DNA from: Sulfurovum sp. NBC37-1
GTDB taxonomy: Bacteria; Campylobacterota; Campylobacteria; Campylobacterales; Sulfurovaceae
Reading direction: 5' to 3'
DNA length: 64,000 bases
NCBI RefSeq assembly: GCF_000010345.1
Contig: NC_009663.1
Coordinates: forward strand, 682,001-746,000
The position numbers and the translations under genes are program-made. Position 1 is the first letter of the stretch; each line of letters starts with the position of its first letter. Of the stretch, positions 1 to 8,883 are shown piece by piece. The notes under the pieces are model-generated. The model was not told the DNA's origin. It saw only the letters and a list, made by a program, of their open reading frames with translations, and made no database searches.

Positions 1-129
1 AAAACCGGCTTTTTTGAGCAGTTTTTTGTCTTTGACCGATTTGTGTTTGAGGTTTTTGTCGATGACGATGATGATCTCAAGATCGGCCTTGATATCTTTT
101 ATATTTGCATTGTTTATATTGAAATTCAT
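1..129 (-). CDS. pepA: Leucyl aminopeptidase, N-terminal fragment (cut by window edge)
   Basis: Only the first 43 codons are present; the gene runs off the left edge. The visible N-terminus (MNFNINNANIKDIKADLEI, then a hydrophobic IIIVIDKNL strand and a Lys-rich stretch) resembles the amino-terminal strand of epsilonproteobacterial M17 leucyl aminopeptidases (cytosolic, two-metal). No catalytic residues are visible. Context supports the call: from memory, the Helicobacter order is pepA-(hyp)-apt-(hyp)-rpiB-protease-lepB-folD, and the rest of that set follows here. Identification is moderate because so little is seen. Confidence 0.5.
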   Translation of the reverse strand, partial: MNFNINNANIKDIKADLEIIIVIDKNLKHKSVKDKKLLKKAGF

Positions 130-199
130 TGTTTACCTTTTGGTTATAATTTATGTTTTGGAGTATAACCAAATATAGGTAATAGATAAATGGTTTCAG

Positions 200-613
200 T
201 TATTCGATCTTATCTTTTGCAGATACGATATCGATCATGAAGCTTCCCGGTTTTTCATAGCCGATAACTGAATAGACAGTCTTCTTTGTTTTGGCATCAA
301 TGAAATATATCGAGGGTGTCAATGTAGCGTTGTGTTCTTTTGCTTCCGGAGAGTTGAAGTCTGCAACCACGATAACCATGTCGGACAGTGCCGATATTAT
401 ATTCACGTCTCTGAGTGTTCTATGGACCATCTTCTCACACCACTCACAGCTGCTTTCGATGATGATAAGCATGATGAGATCTTTCTTTTCCGCTTTTGCT
501 TTCTGGTACGCCTTTCCCATGCTGGTCTGTGCATCGAGTACCCATGCGGCATCCTCAACAGTGATAGCCATCAGGTTGCATACAAAAAGTAAAGAAAATA
601 TAAAGGCTTTCAT
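200..613 (-). CDS. Periplasmic thioredoxin-fold protein (CEWC)
   Basis: A 137-residue exported thioredoxin-like protein. Residues 1-16 form a signal peptide (MKAFIFSLLFVCNLMA). A CEWC redox motif sits at residues 56-59, preceded by a hydrophobic strand, and a likely cis-proline follows in TLTPSIYF. This resembles the thioredoxin_7/SoxW-like group rather than classical TrxA (WCGPC). It probably reduces disulfides or assists cytochrome maturation in the periplasm; the substrate cannot be read from sequence. It stands alone between pepA and trpB on the same strand. Confidence 0.7.
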   Translation of the reverse strand: MKAFIFSLLFVCNLMAITVEDAAWVLDAQTSMGKAYQKAKAEKKDLIMLIIIESSCEWCEKMVHRTLRDVNIISALSDMVIVVADFNSPEAKEHNATLTPSIYFIDAKTKKTVYSVIGYEKPGSFMIDIVSAKDKIE

Positions 614-713
614 AGTATATCCTTTTTATATAAGTATATCATATTTTATTATAGTGGACAAATAATGAAAGTATGTGTTTTGAAGTATTTTATTTTTTAT
701 TGGTAAGACATGT

Positions 714-736
714 GTTCCCACGCATAATGTGGGAAC
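714..736. repeat. REP-like palindrome just downstream of trpB
   Basis: The sequence GTTCCCACGC-ATAAT-GTGGGAAC is an inverted repeat directly after the trpB stop. It is a variant of the perfect palindromes at 8533-8553 and 8802-8830. It may also serve as a 3' hairpin for the trpB transcript. Confidence 0.6.
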
Positions 737-739
737 GAA

Positions 740-1969
740 TCAGTCCTGAAACTGCTCTTTGAGTATATCTTTTACCTGGATCATATCCTTGTCACCCCGT
801 CCGGAGAGATTTACAAGGATGATCTTTCCTTTTATCTCTTCAGGCTTCATCTTTTTCAGGTATGCGATGGCATGGGAACTCTCAAGTGCAGGGATGATCC
901 CCTCTGATTGGGAAAGCCAGACAAAAGCATCAAGAGCTTCAACGTCGGTAATGTGGCTGTAAGTGACGATACCTTTGTCTTTAAGGAAAGCATGTTCAGG
1001 CCCGATCCCCGGGTAGTCCAGTCCTGCCGAGATGGAATGTGCCTCCTGTACCTGGCCGTCCTCATCCTGCAGCAGGTAGCTGAGCTGTCCGTGCAGTACG
1101 CCGGGGCTGCCTTTTTCCAAAGAACATCCATGCTTGCATTCCAGTCCTTCTCCTCCGGCCTCTATACCGATACACTCAACATTTTCATCTTCCAAAAAGT
1201 GGCTGAAGATGCCCAATGCATTTGAACCGCCGCCGATACAGGCAATGATCTTGTCAGGCAGACATCCTTCAGCCGCCTTCAGTTGTTCTTTGGCTTCCCA
1301 TCCGATGATGGACTGAATGTCACGTACCATCATAGGGTAGGGGTGTGGCCCTGCTACGGTACCGATGAGATAGTAGGTATTACGTGCGTTGGTCACCCAG
1401 TGTCGGATGGCATCGTTCATGGCATCTTTCAGGGTTTTAGAACCGCTCTCTACCGCATGCACTTTGGCACCGAGCAGTTTCATGCGGAAAACATTGAGTT
1501 CCTGACGTGCCACATCTTTGGCGCCCATGAAGACTTCGCATTCCAGTCCGAAAAGCGCTGCCACGGTCGCTGTTGCCACACCATGCTGTCCTGCGCCGGT
1601 CTCCGCAATGATCTTTTTCTTTCCGAGACGCTTTGCTAGTACAGCCTGTGCAACACAGTGGTTGATCTTGTGTGCTCCTGTATGGTTCAGGTCCTCACGT
1701 TTAAGGTAGATCTTTGCATCGAGTTCTTTGGAAAGGTTCTCGGCATAGTAGAGTGCAGAGGGACGACCCACATAGTTTTTGTAGTAGTAGTCCACCTCTG
1801 CCCAGAAATCTTTGTCGAAACGTACCGCTTCATAGTCTTTACACAGCTGTTCAAGAGCCGGCATGAGTGTTTCAGGGACAAAACGTCCGCCGAACTTGCC
1901 GAAATGTCCGTTCTCGTCCGGGTCGAACGGACTTGGTTTGGGTATATAGACTTCTTTATGTAGATCCAT
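740..1969 (-). CDS. trpB: Tryptophan synthase beta chain
   Basis: Full-length 409-residue TrpB, the PLP enzyme that condenses indole with serine in the last step of tryptophan synthesis. The motif HTGAHKIN holds the PLP lysine (K101), AETGAGQHG follows with the catalytic Glu, and the phosphate-binding loop CIGGGSNA and C-terminal [11 protein letters not shown] are intact. No trpA or other trp gene is adjacent, so the gene is isolated from its partner subunit in this window. A TATAAT-like -10 lies at about 2000-2005 on the minus strand. A REP-like hairpin follows the stop. Confidence 0.97.
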   Translation of the reverse strand: MDLHKEVYIPKPSPFDPDENGHFGKFGGRFVPETLMPALEQLCKDYEAVRFDKDFWAEVDYYYKNYVGRPSALYYAENLSKELDAKIYLKREDLNHTGAHKINHCVAQAVLAKRLGKKKIIAETGAGQHGVATATVAALFGLECEVFMGAKDVARQELNVFRMKLLGAKVHAVESGSKTLKDAMNDAIRHWVTNARNTYYLIGTVAGPHPYPMMVRDIQSIIGWEAKEQLKAAEGCLPDKIIACIGGGSNALGIFSHFLEDENVECIGIEAGGEGLECKHGCSLEKGSPGVLHGQLSYLLQDEDGQVQEAHSISAGLDYPGIGPEHAFLKDKGIVTYSHITDVEALDAFVWLSQSEGIIPALESSHAIAYLKKMKPEEIKGKIILVNLSGRGDKDMIQVKDILKEQFQD

Positions 1970-2046
1970 GCTTTTTTCTCTTATGTAATAGTTGGAGAGA
2001 TTATAGCGTATAGGAGGTTACAAAGACCATACTTACCGTGTATGGT

Positions 2047-3294
2047 CTATTGCAGAGGAAAAGTCAATTCATAGTTGGTGAATCCCTGTTGTCCTTGTAC
2101 CCCATCCCACTTGGAAGGCATGGTGATGAGATTTTTCCCATTTTTAAACGATATTCTGACTCTGATACGCAGCGATCTGCTTTTGGATGGTACCGTTACA
2201 AGCAGGGTGATCTTCTTGGCTTTACTGTTATCTTTTAAGAGAGGCTCACCTTCGACTAAAAGATAGCTGCTTCTGACTGCTTTTCTCCTCTTCTGATTAT
2301 AGACCTTTGAACCTGCAGGGTACCGTTTGATACTCTTGAAACCTTGTGATGCAACAATCTTGACATCATTTTTCTTTTGAAGATCAGGAAAAGAGAGTGA
2401 AAGCCATCCCCGTGAGGCATAGCTCCATACCTTCTCTTCTATATCAACTTCAATATGTTCAGGGTCAATACGTTTTACAGAGATGTGCAGGGAGGCGACA
2501 TCCTCGTTGATATAGGTACTTTGTATTTTTTCAGGTATCTGTAAATATGTTTTTAACGGACCTTGAGGGTCAATAAGTGAACGAATACTACTGTAGGGAA
2601 GCATAAATTTGGTATGTCCTGCAGCATAAGGTTTGATCTCGTAAGCGTTGTAGTGAAAAAGAAGACCCCTCTCGGTGATGGCAAAATTAGTGCTCAATAT
2701 GAATTTGTTACTGAACCAGCCGTCTTTCAAAAGGGAATCATTTTGTTTGAGACCGATACTCTCTTTATAGACTTTCTGGGCGATCTGGTGCAAAGTGGCA
2801 TTATAATCTTCTTTTAAAAGATCATCCATCTCCAAATGTTTTCCTTCATGGTCATAATTTTCATACTTGACAGAAAAGTAGCCATGTGCACCACCAGTGT
2901 AACCACTCCCGCTGTTGGCTATGGTGAATGTTGTCTTTGTAACGGCAAAGAGATCCAGAGCGTTGCTGGTATTCCATGTCCCATGTGGCTGATAGCTCTC
3001 GTCACTGAGATTTTTTATGACTGTTGCTTTAAGGTCGCCTTTTGAGTAGGCTGTTACAGCCCTGGCAACAATGTTTTCTACCTGCTTGGCAACTTCTGCG
3101 TCGGGTACATCATGAAGCACAGGATAAGAGAGTTCATCTTTCTGGCAAAAGGTACCGCTCTCATCTTTTGTCGGATGACAGTAGCTGTCACTACGGGTAT
3201 AGATACCTTTTCCTTGCATCCATGCTTTATCAAGAAAAATTTCTGTTGAGGAGAGTAGGGAAGTAAGTAGCAAAAGAGTAAGTATCTGATTCAT
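2047..3294 (-). CDS. Secreted DUF3298/RsiV-like domain protein
   Basis: The chosen start gives 415 residues beginning MNQILTLLLLTSLLSS, a signal peptide, with a GGAG ribosome site 7 nt upstream; an upstream ATG lacks this and would run into the neighbouring gene. The central region (about residues 60-270) has the look of DUF4163/DUF3298 proteins related to RsiV: an F-x-SGYTGGAHGY motif, then the dDLLkedY and LLFHYNAYEI-type strand motifs. The C-terminal 130 residues look like a separate beta-rich region. The function is unknown; it is likely periplasmic. It follows the metallophosphoesterase by 44 bp on the same strand. Confidence 0.65.
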   Translation of the reverse strand: MNQILTLLLLTSLLSSTEIFLDKAWMQGKGIYTRSDSYCHPTKDESGTFCQKDELSYPVLHDVPDAEVAKQVENIVARAVTAYSKGDLKATVIKNLSDESYQPHGTWNTSNALDLFAVTKTTFTIANSGSGYTGGAHGYFSVKYENYDHEGKHLEMDDLLKEDYNATLHQIAQKVYKESIGLKQNDSLLKDGWFSNKFILSTNFAITERGLLFHYNAYEIKPYAAGHTKFMLPYSSIRSLIDPQGPLKTYLQIPEKIQSTYINEDVASLHISVKRIDPEHIEVDIEEKVWSYASRGWLSLSFPDLQKKNDVKIVASQGFKSIKRYPAGSKVYNQKRRKAVRSSYLLVEGEPLLKDNSKAKKITLLVTVPSKSRSLRIRVRISFKNGKNLITMPSKWDGVQGQQGFTNYELTFPLQ

Positions 3295-3338
3295 GGTGAA
3301 GCTCCAATATATTTGAAAGATTATAACACAAAAGAAGA

Positions 3339-4439
3339 TCAGATAATATAGGTGATCTCTGCCTGAGAATCGAGCCGCATCGGAGGTCCCCAAAAGCCGA
3401 TACCGCTGTTGACGTAGATACTTGAACCGTTGGGAAGAGTGTGCAAGCCTTTGAGAAAAGGCTGCTGCAGTCTAACAAGGTACCCGAATGGCCATATCTG
3501 TCCGCCGTGGGTATGGCCGCTGAGTATGAGTTCAGGCTTGTAGTAGCCAAGTTCTTCTATGAACTTTGGCTGGTGTGCCAGCAGTATGGTCCGGTATGTT
3601 TTGTTGGTCTTGTCGAATGCCCGGTGTATGTCAGGTTGAAGCATCCCCATGCGGTATCCCATGAGGTCGGTAACACCTATGATGTTTAGTTTGAGCACGT
3701 CGATGGTGACAGAGTCATTGAGCAGCAGTGTCAGTTTGGTCGTTTGGATGAATTTGATGATCTTCTGTGGTTCATGAAAATATTCGTGATTCCCCAGAAT
3801 GTAGTAGATTCCGTATTTTGACCTGATATTGTCAAGCTCCCTGACCGCAGGTTCTATAAATTCCAGTGATGTGTCGACAAGATCACCAGTAATACATACA
3901 ATGTCCGCTTCAAGGGCATTGATCTTCTTAACGGCATGTCGTACAAATGCACGGTCTACAAGACCGCCAATATGAAGATCGCTTATCTGCACGATGGAAA
4001 AGTCGAATGTGCCAAACTTCACCACATTGACCACCGGTTCTTTGCTTCCTTCATAGGCAGCAGCACTGACATAGGCTGTGGAAAGTGCCAAAAGCATACC
4101 ATCTCCGCTTTTTTTGATAAAGTATCTTTTTTCATGATCAACATGCTTGAGTGCTTTATGAAAAACATTGAGTACTTCATGCACAATGAGATAGAGCATC
4201 AGTACAAAGGAGATGCCCACAGACAGAGAAAACAGATAGTAGAGGCTATTGCCGATCATATCAGTGTAGCGTCCGATGACATAGAGCAGATTGAAAAGAA
4301 AGTTGATACCCAGAAAGAATGTCAGTGTCTTTTTGACCTGTTCTGAAAAAAGCAGTTTTTTAATGACCCTAGAGTAGAAGAGATAGTGCAATGCGAAAAA
4401 GAAGAGCAGAAAAATGACAAAAAACAGATAAATTCTCAT
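3339..4439 (-). CDS. Membrane-anchored metallophosphoesterase (YkuE/YaeI type)
   Basis: 366 residues. About 110 N-terminal residues form three to four membrane segments, followed by a calcineurin-like phosphoesterase domain. The metal-ligand motifs are in order: DLHIG, GDLVD, GNHEY, LLAHQP and GHTHGGQIWP. This architecture matches the YaeI/YkuE group, some members of which are phosphodiesterases acting on lipid substrates; the substrate here is unknown. It is first of a two-gene minus-strand unit with the DUF3298 protein. Confidence 0.88.
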   Translation of the reverse strand: MRIYLFFVIFLLFFFALHYLFYSRVIKKLLFSEQVKKTLTFFLGINFLFNLLYVIGRYTDMIGNSLYYLFSLSVGISFVLMLYLIVHEVLNVFHKALKHVDHEKRYFIKKSGDGMLLALSTAYVSAAAYEGSKEPVVNVVKFGTFDFSIVQISDLHIGGLVDRAFVRHAVKKINALEADIVCITGDLVDTSLEFIEPAVRELDNIRSKYGIYYILGNHEYFHEPQKIIKFIQTTKLTLLLNDSVTIDVLKLNIIGVTDLMGYRMGMLQPDIHRAFDKTNKTYRTILLAHQPKFIEELGYYKPELILSGHTHGGQIWPFGYLVRLQQPFLKGLHTLPNGSSIYVNSGIGFWGPPMRLDSQAEITYII

Positions 4440-4457
4440 AAATGCTCCTTGGTACCC

Positions 4458-4997
4458 TTACAGTGACAGATTACTTTGAAAACGTGATGTTTTCGGAATA
4501 TCTTCACCCTTTGCAGTATAATTGTACTTCTTCTTAGCCTCTTTGACAAGTGCTTTGGGCATTTCATTGTAGACAGTGTTCATATCGGTATTGATGGTAC
4601 CCAGAAAGTAGGTCTTTCCTCTGCTTATTTTTGCAATGCTCTTGCTCCCGGACCCGTAACCGGCTTTCCCCCGACTGCACCCGTAATGTCCGCTCAGAGA
4701 ATACTCTTTGAGACGTACCTCGCTGCTGGGTGTCGGTATCTTCAACTCAATGAACCCTTTTTCGGGTTTCCTGTCGTGGAAATAGAGCTCATAACCCAGC
4801 GGCTCCTCTTTTGTGACCACTTCGATATGCCTCACTGCCCTTTTCCCGTCACCGTCAACGGCAATCAGTATGGTGGCTTTTCCTTTATAGCGGTCCGGGT
4901 TGGCATTGCTCACCGGAGTCAACGTGTCTGGTGTACATCCTGTTAGGAAAAGAAGTGCCAAAAATAGTGTGCCTGATACTGTTTTTTTTATGTTCAT
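4458..4997 (-). CDS. Putative lipoprotein, unknown function
   Basis: The preferred start (MNIKKTVSG) gives 179 residues with a type II signal peptide and lipobox LTGC near residue 21. The body is basic with a Gly/Ser-rich stretch (GYGSGSKS) and no recognised domain. A longer upstream start would bury the signal peptide and is disfavoured. It lies 18 bp before the phosphoesterase on the same strand and may be cotranscribed with it. Confidence 0.6.
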   Translation of the reverse strand: MNIKKTVSGTLFLALLFLTGCTPDTLTPVSNANPDRYKGKATILIAVDGDGKRAVRHIEVVTKEEPLGYELYFHDRKPEKGFIELKIPTPSSEVRLKEYSLSGHYGCSRGKAGYGSGSKSIAKISRGKTYFLGTINTDMNTVYNEMPKALVKEAKKKYNYTAKGEDIPKTSRFQSNLSL

Positions 4998-5070
4998 AAA
5001 AGGTGCCCTTATGTAATACAATATTCTATCATACTCAGCGTGCAATTTGGGTGTAGGGAAATTTAATACC

Positions 5071-5439
5071 CTATTGCCCTGAAAGCCAGGCTTCTGCTTC
5101 TACTATTTCATCCAGATCGAAAGCTTTTATCTCCAGTCCGGGTACCAGAAAACCTTCGAATTGGGCTATTTTTTGAAGCCACGTTTTATTTGTCAGAATC
5201 GCCATGCGGTCAAACCTTTTTAAAAGTCCGAACAGTTCAGGAAGACGGGAGAGCTTTACCATAATAGCATCCATGGAAGGGAAGTCGAAATCATAGATCG
5301 TGTAGAGTATTTTGCCGTGTTCTATCTCTTTGGATAGAGTGATAAATTCATCGAGTATCTCCTGCATATCTTCCGTAGTGATCTTGCCCTGAAATTCCAG
5401 GTCAAGGCGGTTCGGCCCGCTTTTTGTGATCTTTAGCAT
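5071..5439 (-). CDS. STAS/SpoIIAA-like protein
   Basis: A small cytosolic protein of 122 residues starting MLKITKSGPNRLDLEFQGKI, with an AAGGAG ribosome site. The alternating strand-helix pattern (GKITTEDMQEIL; ILYTIYDFDFPSMDA; RMAILTNKTWLQKIAQF) matches the SpoIIAA-like/DUF3478 STAS fold, whose members usually bind partners or small hydrophobic ligands rather than catalyse. No neighbour suggests a pathway. Confidence 0.65.
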   Translation of the reverse strand: MLKITKSGPNRLDLEFQGKITTEDMQEILDEFITLSKEIEHGKILYTIYDFDFPSMDAIMVKLSRLPELFGLLKRFDRMAILTNKTWLQKIAQFEGFLVPGLEIKAFDLDEIVEAEAWLSGQ

Positions 5440-5510
5440 GGATGCTCCTTTCGTTGATGCATATCGGTATATCATACAGAGTCTAAACTGAAATGAGGCT
5501 ATAATACCTT

Positions 5511-6197
5511 ATGAAAAGAGTATTGATATATTTAGGAATTATCGCCGGTTTGCTTATACTGTTCTATATGTTCCGTATCTACAGGATAGACGGTACCAGT
5601 ATGAACTATGGAATGCTGGAGGGTGACGTGGTACTGTGCAAGCGTCAGGTCGATACCATTAAACGCGGTGACATGCTGGTGGTCAGACATCCGCTCGATC
5701 CCAAAGGCAGGCTCTATGTCAAACGCTGTGCGGCACTGCCGGGTGACAGGTTTTTTCAGGAAAAGCGCTTTTTCTATCTTCAGATCGATGGTGATTCGGA
5801 CAAAACATACCGGTTGGCACAAAAACACGACCTTAGTCTAGTATCGACAAAAGAGGGATATTTTCTTAAAAATCCCTATTTGAAATATTACGGTGTCGTG
5901 CACAACTGGAAGCTCAAAGTACCGGGTGAACTGAGCAGACTGCCCATGACGACCGTTGAAGATGATCATTATTACGTCCTTGGTGACTACAGGGACAATT
6001 CCGCTGACAGCCGTTTCTTTGGGGCCGTACCGCGAGACTGGGTCATGTCGAAAGTGATCTACGTACTTAAAAAGCCAAAGGACTGGATGACGCTGCTGGA
6101 GATCAAAGAGGCAGACAGCAGCGAGAAAGAGGTAAAGAAGAACGGTGGGCTTACCCCGTCTTCATTTAAAGGTCAGTCGATTTCCAGTACGGAGTAG
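5511..6197 (+). CDS. Signal peptidase I family protein (second, short paralogue)
   Basis: 228 residues with one N-terminal membrane anchor and a periplasmic S26 domain. The catalytic Ser is S30 in GTSM, the general-base Lys is K71 in [11 protein letters not shown], and box E is [17 protein letters not shown]. All catalytic signatures of leader peptidase are kept. It differs from the main LepB at 10025-10990 and has a Lys/Glu-rich C-terminal tail of about 35 residues. Its 3' end overlaps convergent apt by 25 bp. It may process a special subset of exported proteins. Confidence 0.88.
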   Translation: MKRVLIYLGIIAGLLILFYMFRIYRIDGTSMNYGMLEGDVVLCKRQVDTIKRGDMLVVRHPLDPKGRLYVKRCAALPGDRFFQEKRFFYLQIDGDSDKTYRLAQKHDLSLVSTKEGYFLKNPYLKYYGVVHNWKLKVPGELSRLPMTTVEDDHYYVLGDYRDNSADSRFFGAVPRDWVMSKVIYVLKKPKDWMTLLEIKEADSSEKEVKKNGGLTPSSFKGQSISSTE

Positions 6198-6733
6198 ACC
6201 GGAGCGGAAAAGCCTTCTTTGCTGTTGAGAAAACCAAGCTCCATGATGAAACAGGCTTCTACACAGTGAGCTCCCACTTTGTCTATGAGGTTTGCAGCGG
6301 CTTTGGCTGTCCCTCCTGTAGCTATGAGGTCGTCTATGAGCAGGACTTTTGATCTTTCACCTGTACTGCAGCAGCCGTTCTCACCAAAAGCGTCTATGTG
6401 TATCTCCACTTCATCAAAACCGTACTCCAGAGAGTATTTCTCTGCTACGGTAGTGTAGGGGAGTTTACCTTTCTTACGCACAGGTACGAAACCCACGCCA
6501 AGCCTGTCAGCCAGAATGGAACCGAAGATGAAACCCCTCGCATCGATGCCGGCAATGTAGTCCAGATCATAGCCAAGATAACGTTCCGTCAGATGGTCCA
6601 TTAGCGTACTGAGTGCTTTGGGATTGTTGAGGAGGGTAGTGATGTCTTTAAAGACGATGCCGGGTTTCGGAAAGTCCGGGATGTCCCTAATGCTGTCAAG
6701 GATGATGGTTCTGTCTTCGGGGGTGAGTGTCAT
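6173..6733 (-). CDS. apt: Adenine phosphoribosyltransferase
   Basis: 186 residues. Salvages adenine with PRPP to give AMP. The PRPP-binding loop [14 protein letters not shown] and the flanking [10 protein letters not shown] and [15 protein letters not shown] motifs are all present, and length is normal. Its stop lies inside the 3' end of the convergent signal peptidase. In the ancestral gene order it would sit close to rpiB, but here a protoglobin-PsiE gene and RAYT debris separate them. Confidence 0.96.
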   Translation of the reverse strand: MTLTPEDRTIILDSIRDIPDFPKPGIVFKDITTLLNNPKALSTLMDHLTERYLGYDLDYIAGIDARGFIFGSILADRLGVGFVPVRKKGKLPYTTVAEKYSLEYGFDEVEIHIDAFGENGCCSTGERSKVLLIDDLIATGGTAKAAANLIDKVGAHCVEACFIMELGFLNSKEGFSAPVYSVLEID

Positions 6734-6906
6734 GGTGCTTCCTTTGTGATATATGGAGTTATAGAGTATTTTAGCGCAAGTTGATTAAGGGGTTTCCCTT
6801 GTTATCTATCACTGATTGGATTTTCAGTTATCTAAATAATTCAATAGTAGTCTGGCAACTGAATGCAACCGATAAATTGCTGAAGGCCCATGACTTGCTA
6901 TGCTGT

Positions 6907-7818
6907 TTAAGCTATAGTCGTTCTTTTCTTTGCACCTACAAGCCAATACGAAACAGCCAGGCCGACAATAACAGCAGCAATAATCAGCAACTCTTCTCCC
7001 TTCTCCGCCGAGAGAGAATAAATCAATACTTTTCTAATAAGTGCTGCCATAGCAAGCATAATGAATGCACCAATGGCAAATCCTTTGCCTTGTAAATGAT
7101 GGATTTCTTCATGAATTAATTCAATAGAAGCCCATAATACAAGTAAGCTACCAAGAACTGTCAATATCCCTTTTTCTATTTTCATATCCGTAAAAAAAAG
7201 TAAATAAATATCATATAAGAAAAGTCCTATGGCAAAAAATGCTACAAGTGCCAATGCCCCGGCCAAGAAGTAGTTGATGTATGAATTGAAGTTTTTCAAA
7301 CCAGATAAAATATTTTTTTCTATTTTGGAAAGAGACAAAAACTTGCCCAACTCTTCTTCCCTATAAGAACTTGTGAGTATATCAAGATTCATATCGATTA
7401 TTTTTTCAACAGCCTTAATTTCATCTATATGATGTTGTTTGTCTTTAAAATTTTTTTCTATGCTGGCAAGTATGAAGGTTCTAACATAAGTAAATGCAGA
7501 GTTGACATAGTGTGTAGGCAAACCAATTCTTACATGGATTTCGCCTATTTTGTAAAGATACATAAAGTAAGGCATATCATATTGCCCGCAAAAAAGGTTA
7601 ATAAACCACTCTTTGATTCTCTTCCTATGGTAAGCAATAATTTCTTTATTTTTTAAAAATTGAGCAGTTTTACCAAAACCCCATATATAATCATAAAACC
7701 CATCTATAAATTCATCAGCAAGCTGTTCCATACGAGGCTGCAGTTCTTTTAGTAATTTTGCTTCTTCTTCGGTAAACTGATAGTGGTCTTTTAAGTCTCT
7801 ATAATGTTGCATGTTCAA
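6907..7818 (-). CDS. Protoglobin sensor domain fused to PsiE-like membrane domain
   Basis: 303 residues. The N-terminal 155 residues resemble a protoglobin/globin-coupled sensor: an all-helical domain beginning YQFTEEEAKLLKELQPRM, with a candidate proximal His in YKIGEIHVRIGLPTHYV (near residue 95). The C-terminal 130 residues have four hydrophobic segments with a charged IHEEIHHLQGKG segment typical of PsiE (phosphate-starvation-inducible E) membrane proteins. Inference: a haem-based gas or redox sensor that signals through, or regulates, a membrane module. No kinase, cyclase or methyl-acceptor domain follows. The ends are ambiguous by a few residues only. Its low G+C contrasts with apt and rpiB. 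Confidence 0.8.
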   Translation of the reverse strand: MNMQHYRDLKDHYQFTEEEAKLLKELQPRMEQLADEFIDGFYDYIWGFGKTAQFLKNKEIIAYHRKRIKEWFINLFCGQYDMPYFMYLYKIGEIHVRIGLPTHYVNSAFTYVRTFILASIEKNFKDKQHHIDEIKAVEKIIDMNLDILTSSYREEELGKFLSLSKIEKNILSGLKNFNSYINYFLAGALALVAFFAIGLFLYDIYLLFFTDMKIEKGILTVLGSLLVLWASIELIHEEIHHLQGKGFAIGAFIMLAMAALIRKVLIYSLSAEKGEELLIIAAVIVGLAVSYWLVGAKKRTTIA

Positions 7819-7872
7819 TCCTTATTTATTAAGTAACAAAGTAACAGAGAGTAATCCCGAGTAACAGTGATC

Positions 7873-7903
7873 AGGTGACAACGACAACTCATTTCCTACT
7901 CCT
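7873..7903 (-). repeat. Copy of dispersed AGTTGT...TCACCT repeat
   Basis: Read on the minus strand this is GGAGTAGGAAATGAGTTGT, CG, TTGTCACCT. It closely matches the sequence at 42941-42970 and shares the GAGTTGT...GTCACC core with the longer repeats at 41873, 42841 and 43785, over 34 kb away. Confidence 0.55.
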
Positions 7904-8035
7904 CTTCAGCATACCATGCACAGCTTGTTGTGGTAGTCCCAATACTTTAGCAATCATATGCTGAGAATAGCCTTGTTCTATGGCTTGTAGAATTACTTTG
8001 TTCCGCTGTTTTATATCAGCGATATCTTTTCTCGT
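7889..8035 (-). pseudogene. RAYT-like transposase, C-terminal helix-turn-helix remnant
   Basis: About 48 C-terminal residues (TRKDIADIKQRNKVILQAI then EQGYSQHMIAKVLGLPQQA and VHGMLKRSRK). This looks like the C-terminal HTH found in some REP-associated tyrosine transposases and related DNA-binding proteins. There is no catalytic part: upstream the reading frame enters unrelated sequence at a degraded REP palindrome (8031-8060). It lies opposite to the other RAYT fragment at 8163. Confidence 0.45.
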
Positions 8036-8060
8036 TTGTACGCTGAGCGTGGAAATGCAT
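8031..8060. repeat. Degraded REP-like palindrome
   Basis: CTCGTTTGTACGCTGAGCGTGG followed by AAATGCAT matches the intact palindromes at 8533 and 8802 with several changes in the left arm. It separates the two RAYT fragments. Confidence 0.5.
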
Positions 8061-8162
8061 ACTCCACTAAAAAATATGACAAAGTGCCACATTTTCAACT
8101 CAATCACTACAATTTCAATATCATATCAAAAACAGATAAAGCAGTTTCTGAAGGAATCAAAC

Positions 8163-8513
8163 ATGGGAAGAAGTCGATATAAAATTGACATCGCTCAGAG
8201 CATGACAAAATTCAAGCGGTACACAGCAAGAGGAGTGCTAAAGTTACTTCAAACAAACAATGTGACAACCATTCTTGATCAGCTGGTATTTTATAAGAAA
8301 GCACACAAGTCTGATAGAGAGTACCAGGTATGGCAGGAGGGACTACAGCCTAAACTTATCCAATCAGATGCAATGATGGTTAGTAAGATCAACTACATTC
8401 ACCAAAACCCTGTAAAACGGGACTATGTGGATGAGGCATCCCATTGGCGGTATTCGAGTGCGAGGGATTATGAAGGGCAGAGTGGACTTTTGGAGATTGA
8501 GCGCTTTTGGTAG
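8163..8513 (+). pseudogene. REP-associated tyrosine transposase (RAYT), C-terminal part
   Basis: 117 residues from ATG 8163. The tail motifs KINYIHQNPVKRDYVDE and HWRYSSARDY are diagnostic of the TnpA_REP/Y1-like transposases, and VWQEGLQPKLI corresponds to the conserved WQ...Y/H block. The N-terminal HUH (His-x-His) region and the start of the catalytic domain are absent, so this is a truncated copy. It is flanked by REP-like palindromes at 8031-8060 and 8533-8553, the usual partners of this enzyme family. Presumed inactive. Confidence 0.75.
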
Positions 8514-8532
8514 ATTGGTGTGGAGGTTTGCA

Positions 8533-8553
8533 TTCCCACGCTCAGCGTGGGAA
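8533..8553. repeat. REP-like palindrome
   Basis: TTCCCACGCTCAGCGTGGGAA is a near-perfect inverted repeat 20 bp downstream of the truncated RAYT gene. It is the same family as 714-736, 8031-8060 and 8802-8830. Confidence 0.75.
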
Positions 8554-8576
8554 CGAGGAAAACGTTTAAAATGAGC

Positions 8577-8611
8577 AATCAAAAAGCTACCCGCGGATTT
8601 TTGATTGGTCT
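8577..8611. repeat. Hairpin-forming inverted repeat
   Basis: CAATCAAAAA and TTTTTGATTG arms flank a GC-rich loop (GCTACCCGCGGA). It could act as a terminator in either direction. The remainder of 8612-8800 is AT-rich and holds no gene that I can see. Confidence 0.45.
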
Positions 8612-8801
8612 CCTTTGGTTTGTTTATTATCTTCAGTAAAAAGTTTTGGGTCTGTTAAATTGTGAAATTCATTATATATGGACACCAACTAGTTAACCTT
8701 TCTGAGAATAGTGTTTTGATACTTAACTATTTATTAGGGGAACACTTTGTCCCACTATTACTTTCTTTTTCATATTAGTAGTATATCAAAAATGTCTTTT
8801 T

Positions 8802-8830
8802 CTCGTTCCCACGCTCAGCGTGGGAACGAG
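8802..8830. repeat. Perfect REP-like palindrome
   Basis: Arms CTCGTTCCCACGCT and AGCGTGGGAACGAG around a single C form a perfect inverted repeat, with flanking T-rich left and A-rich right extending pairing. It lies 54 bp downstream of the rpiB stop (transcription leftward), where it may also end the folD-lepB-rpiB transcript. Confidence 0.8.
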
Positions 8831-8883
8831 AAAAAGTTTATTTAAGAGAGATGTGTATTCCGGAATGACCGGATAGGGGATGA

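Noticed and set aside
714-8830. REP palindromes as a CRISPR array
   Set aside because: Copies are far apart, unevenly spaced, and have no regular spacers or cas genes.
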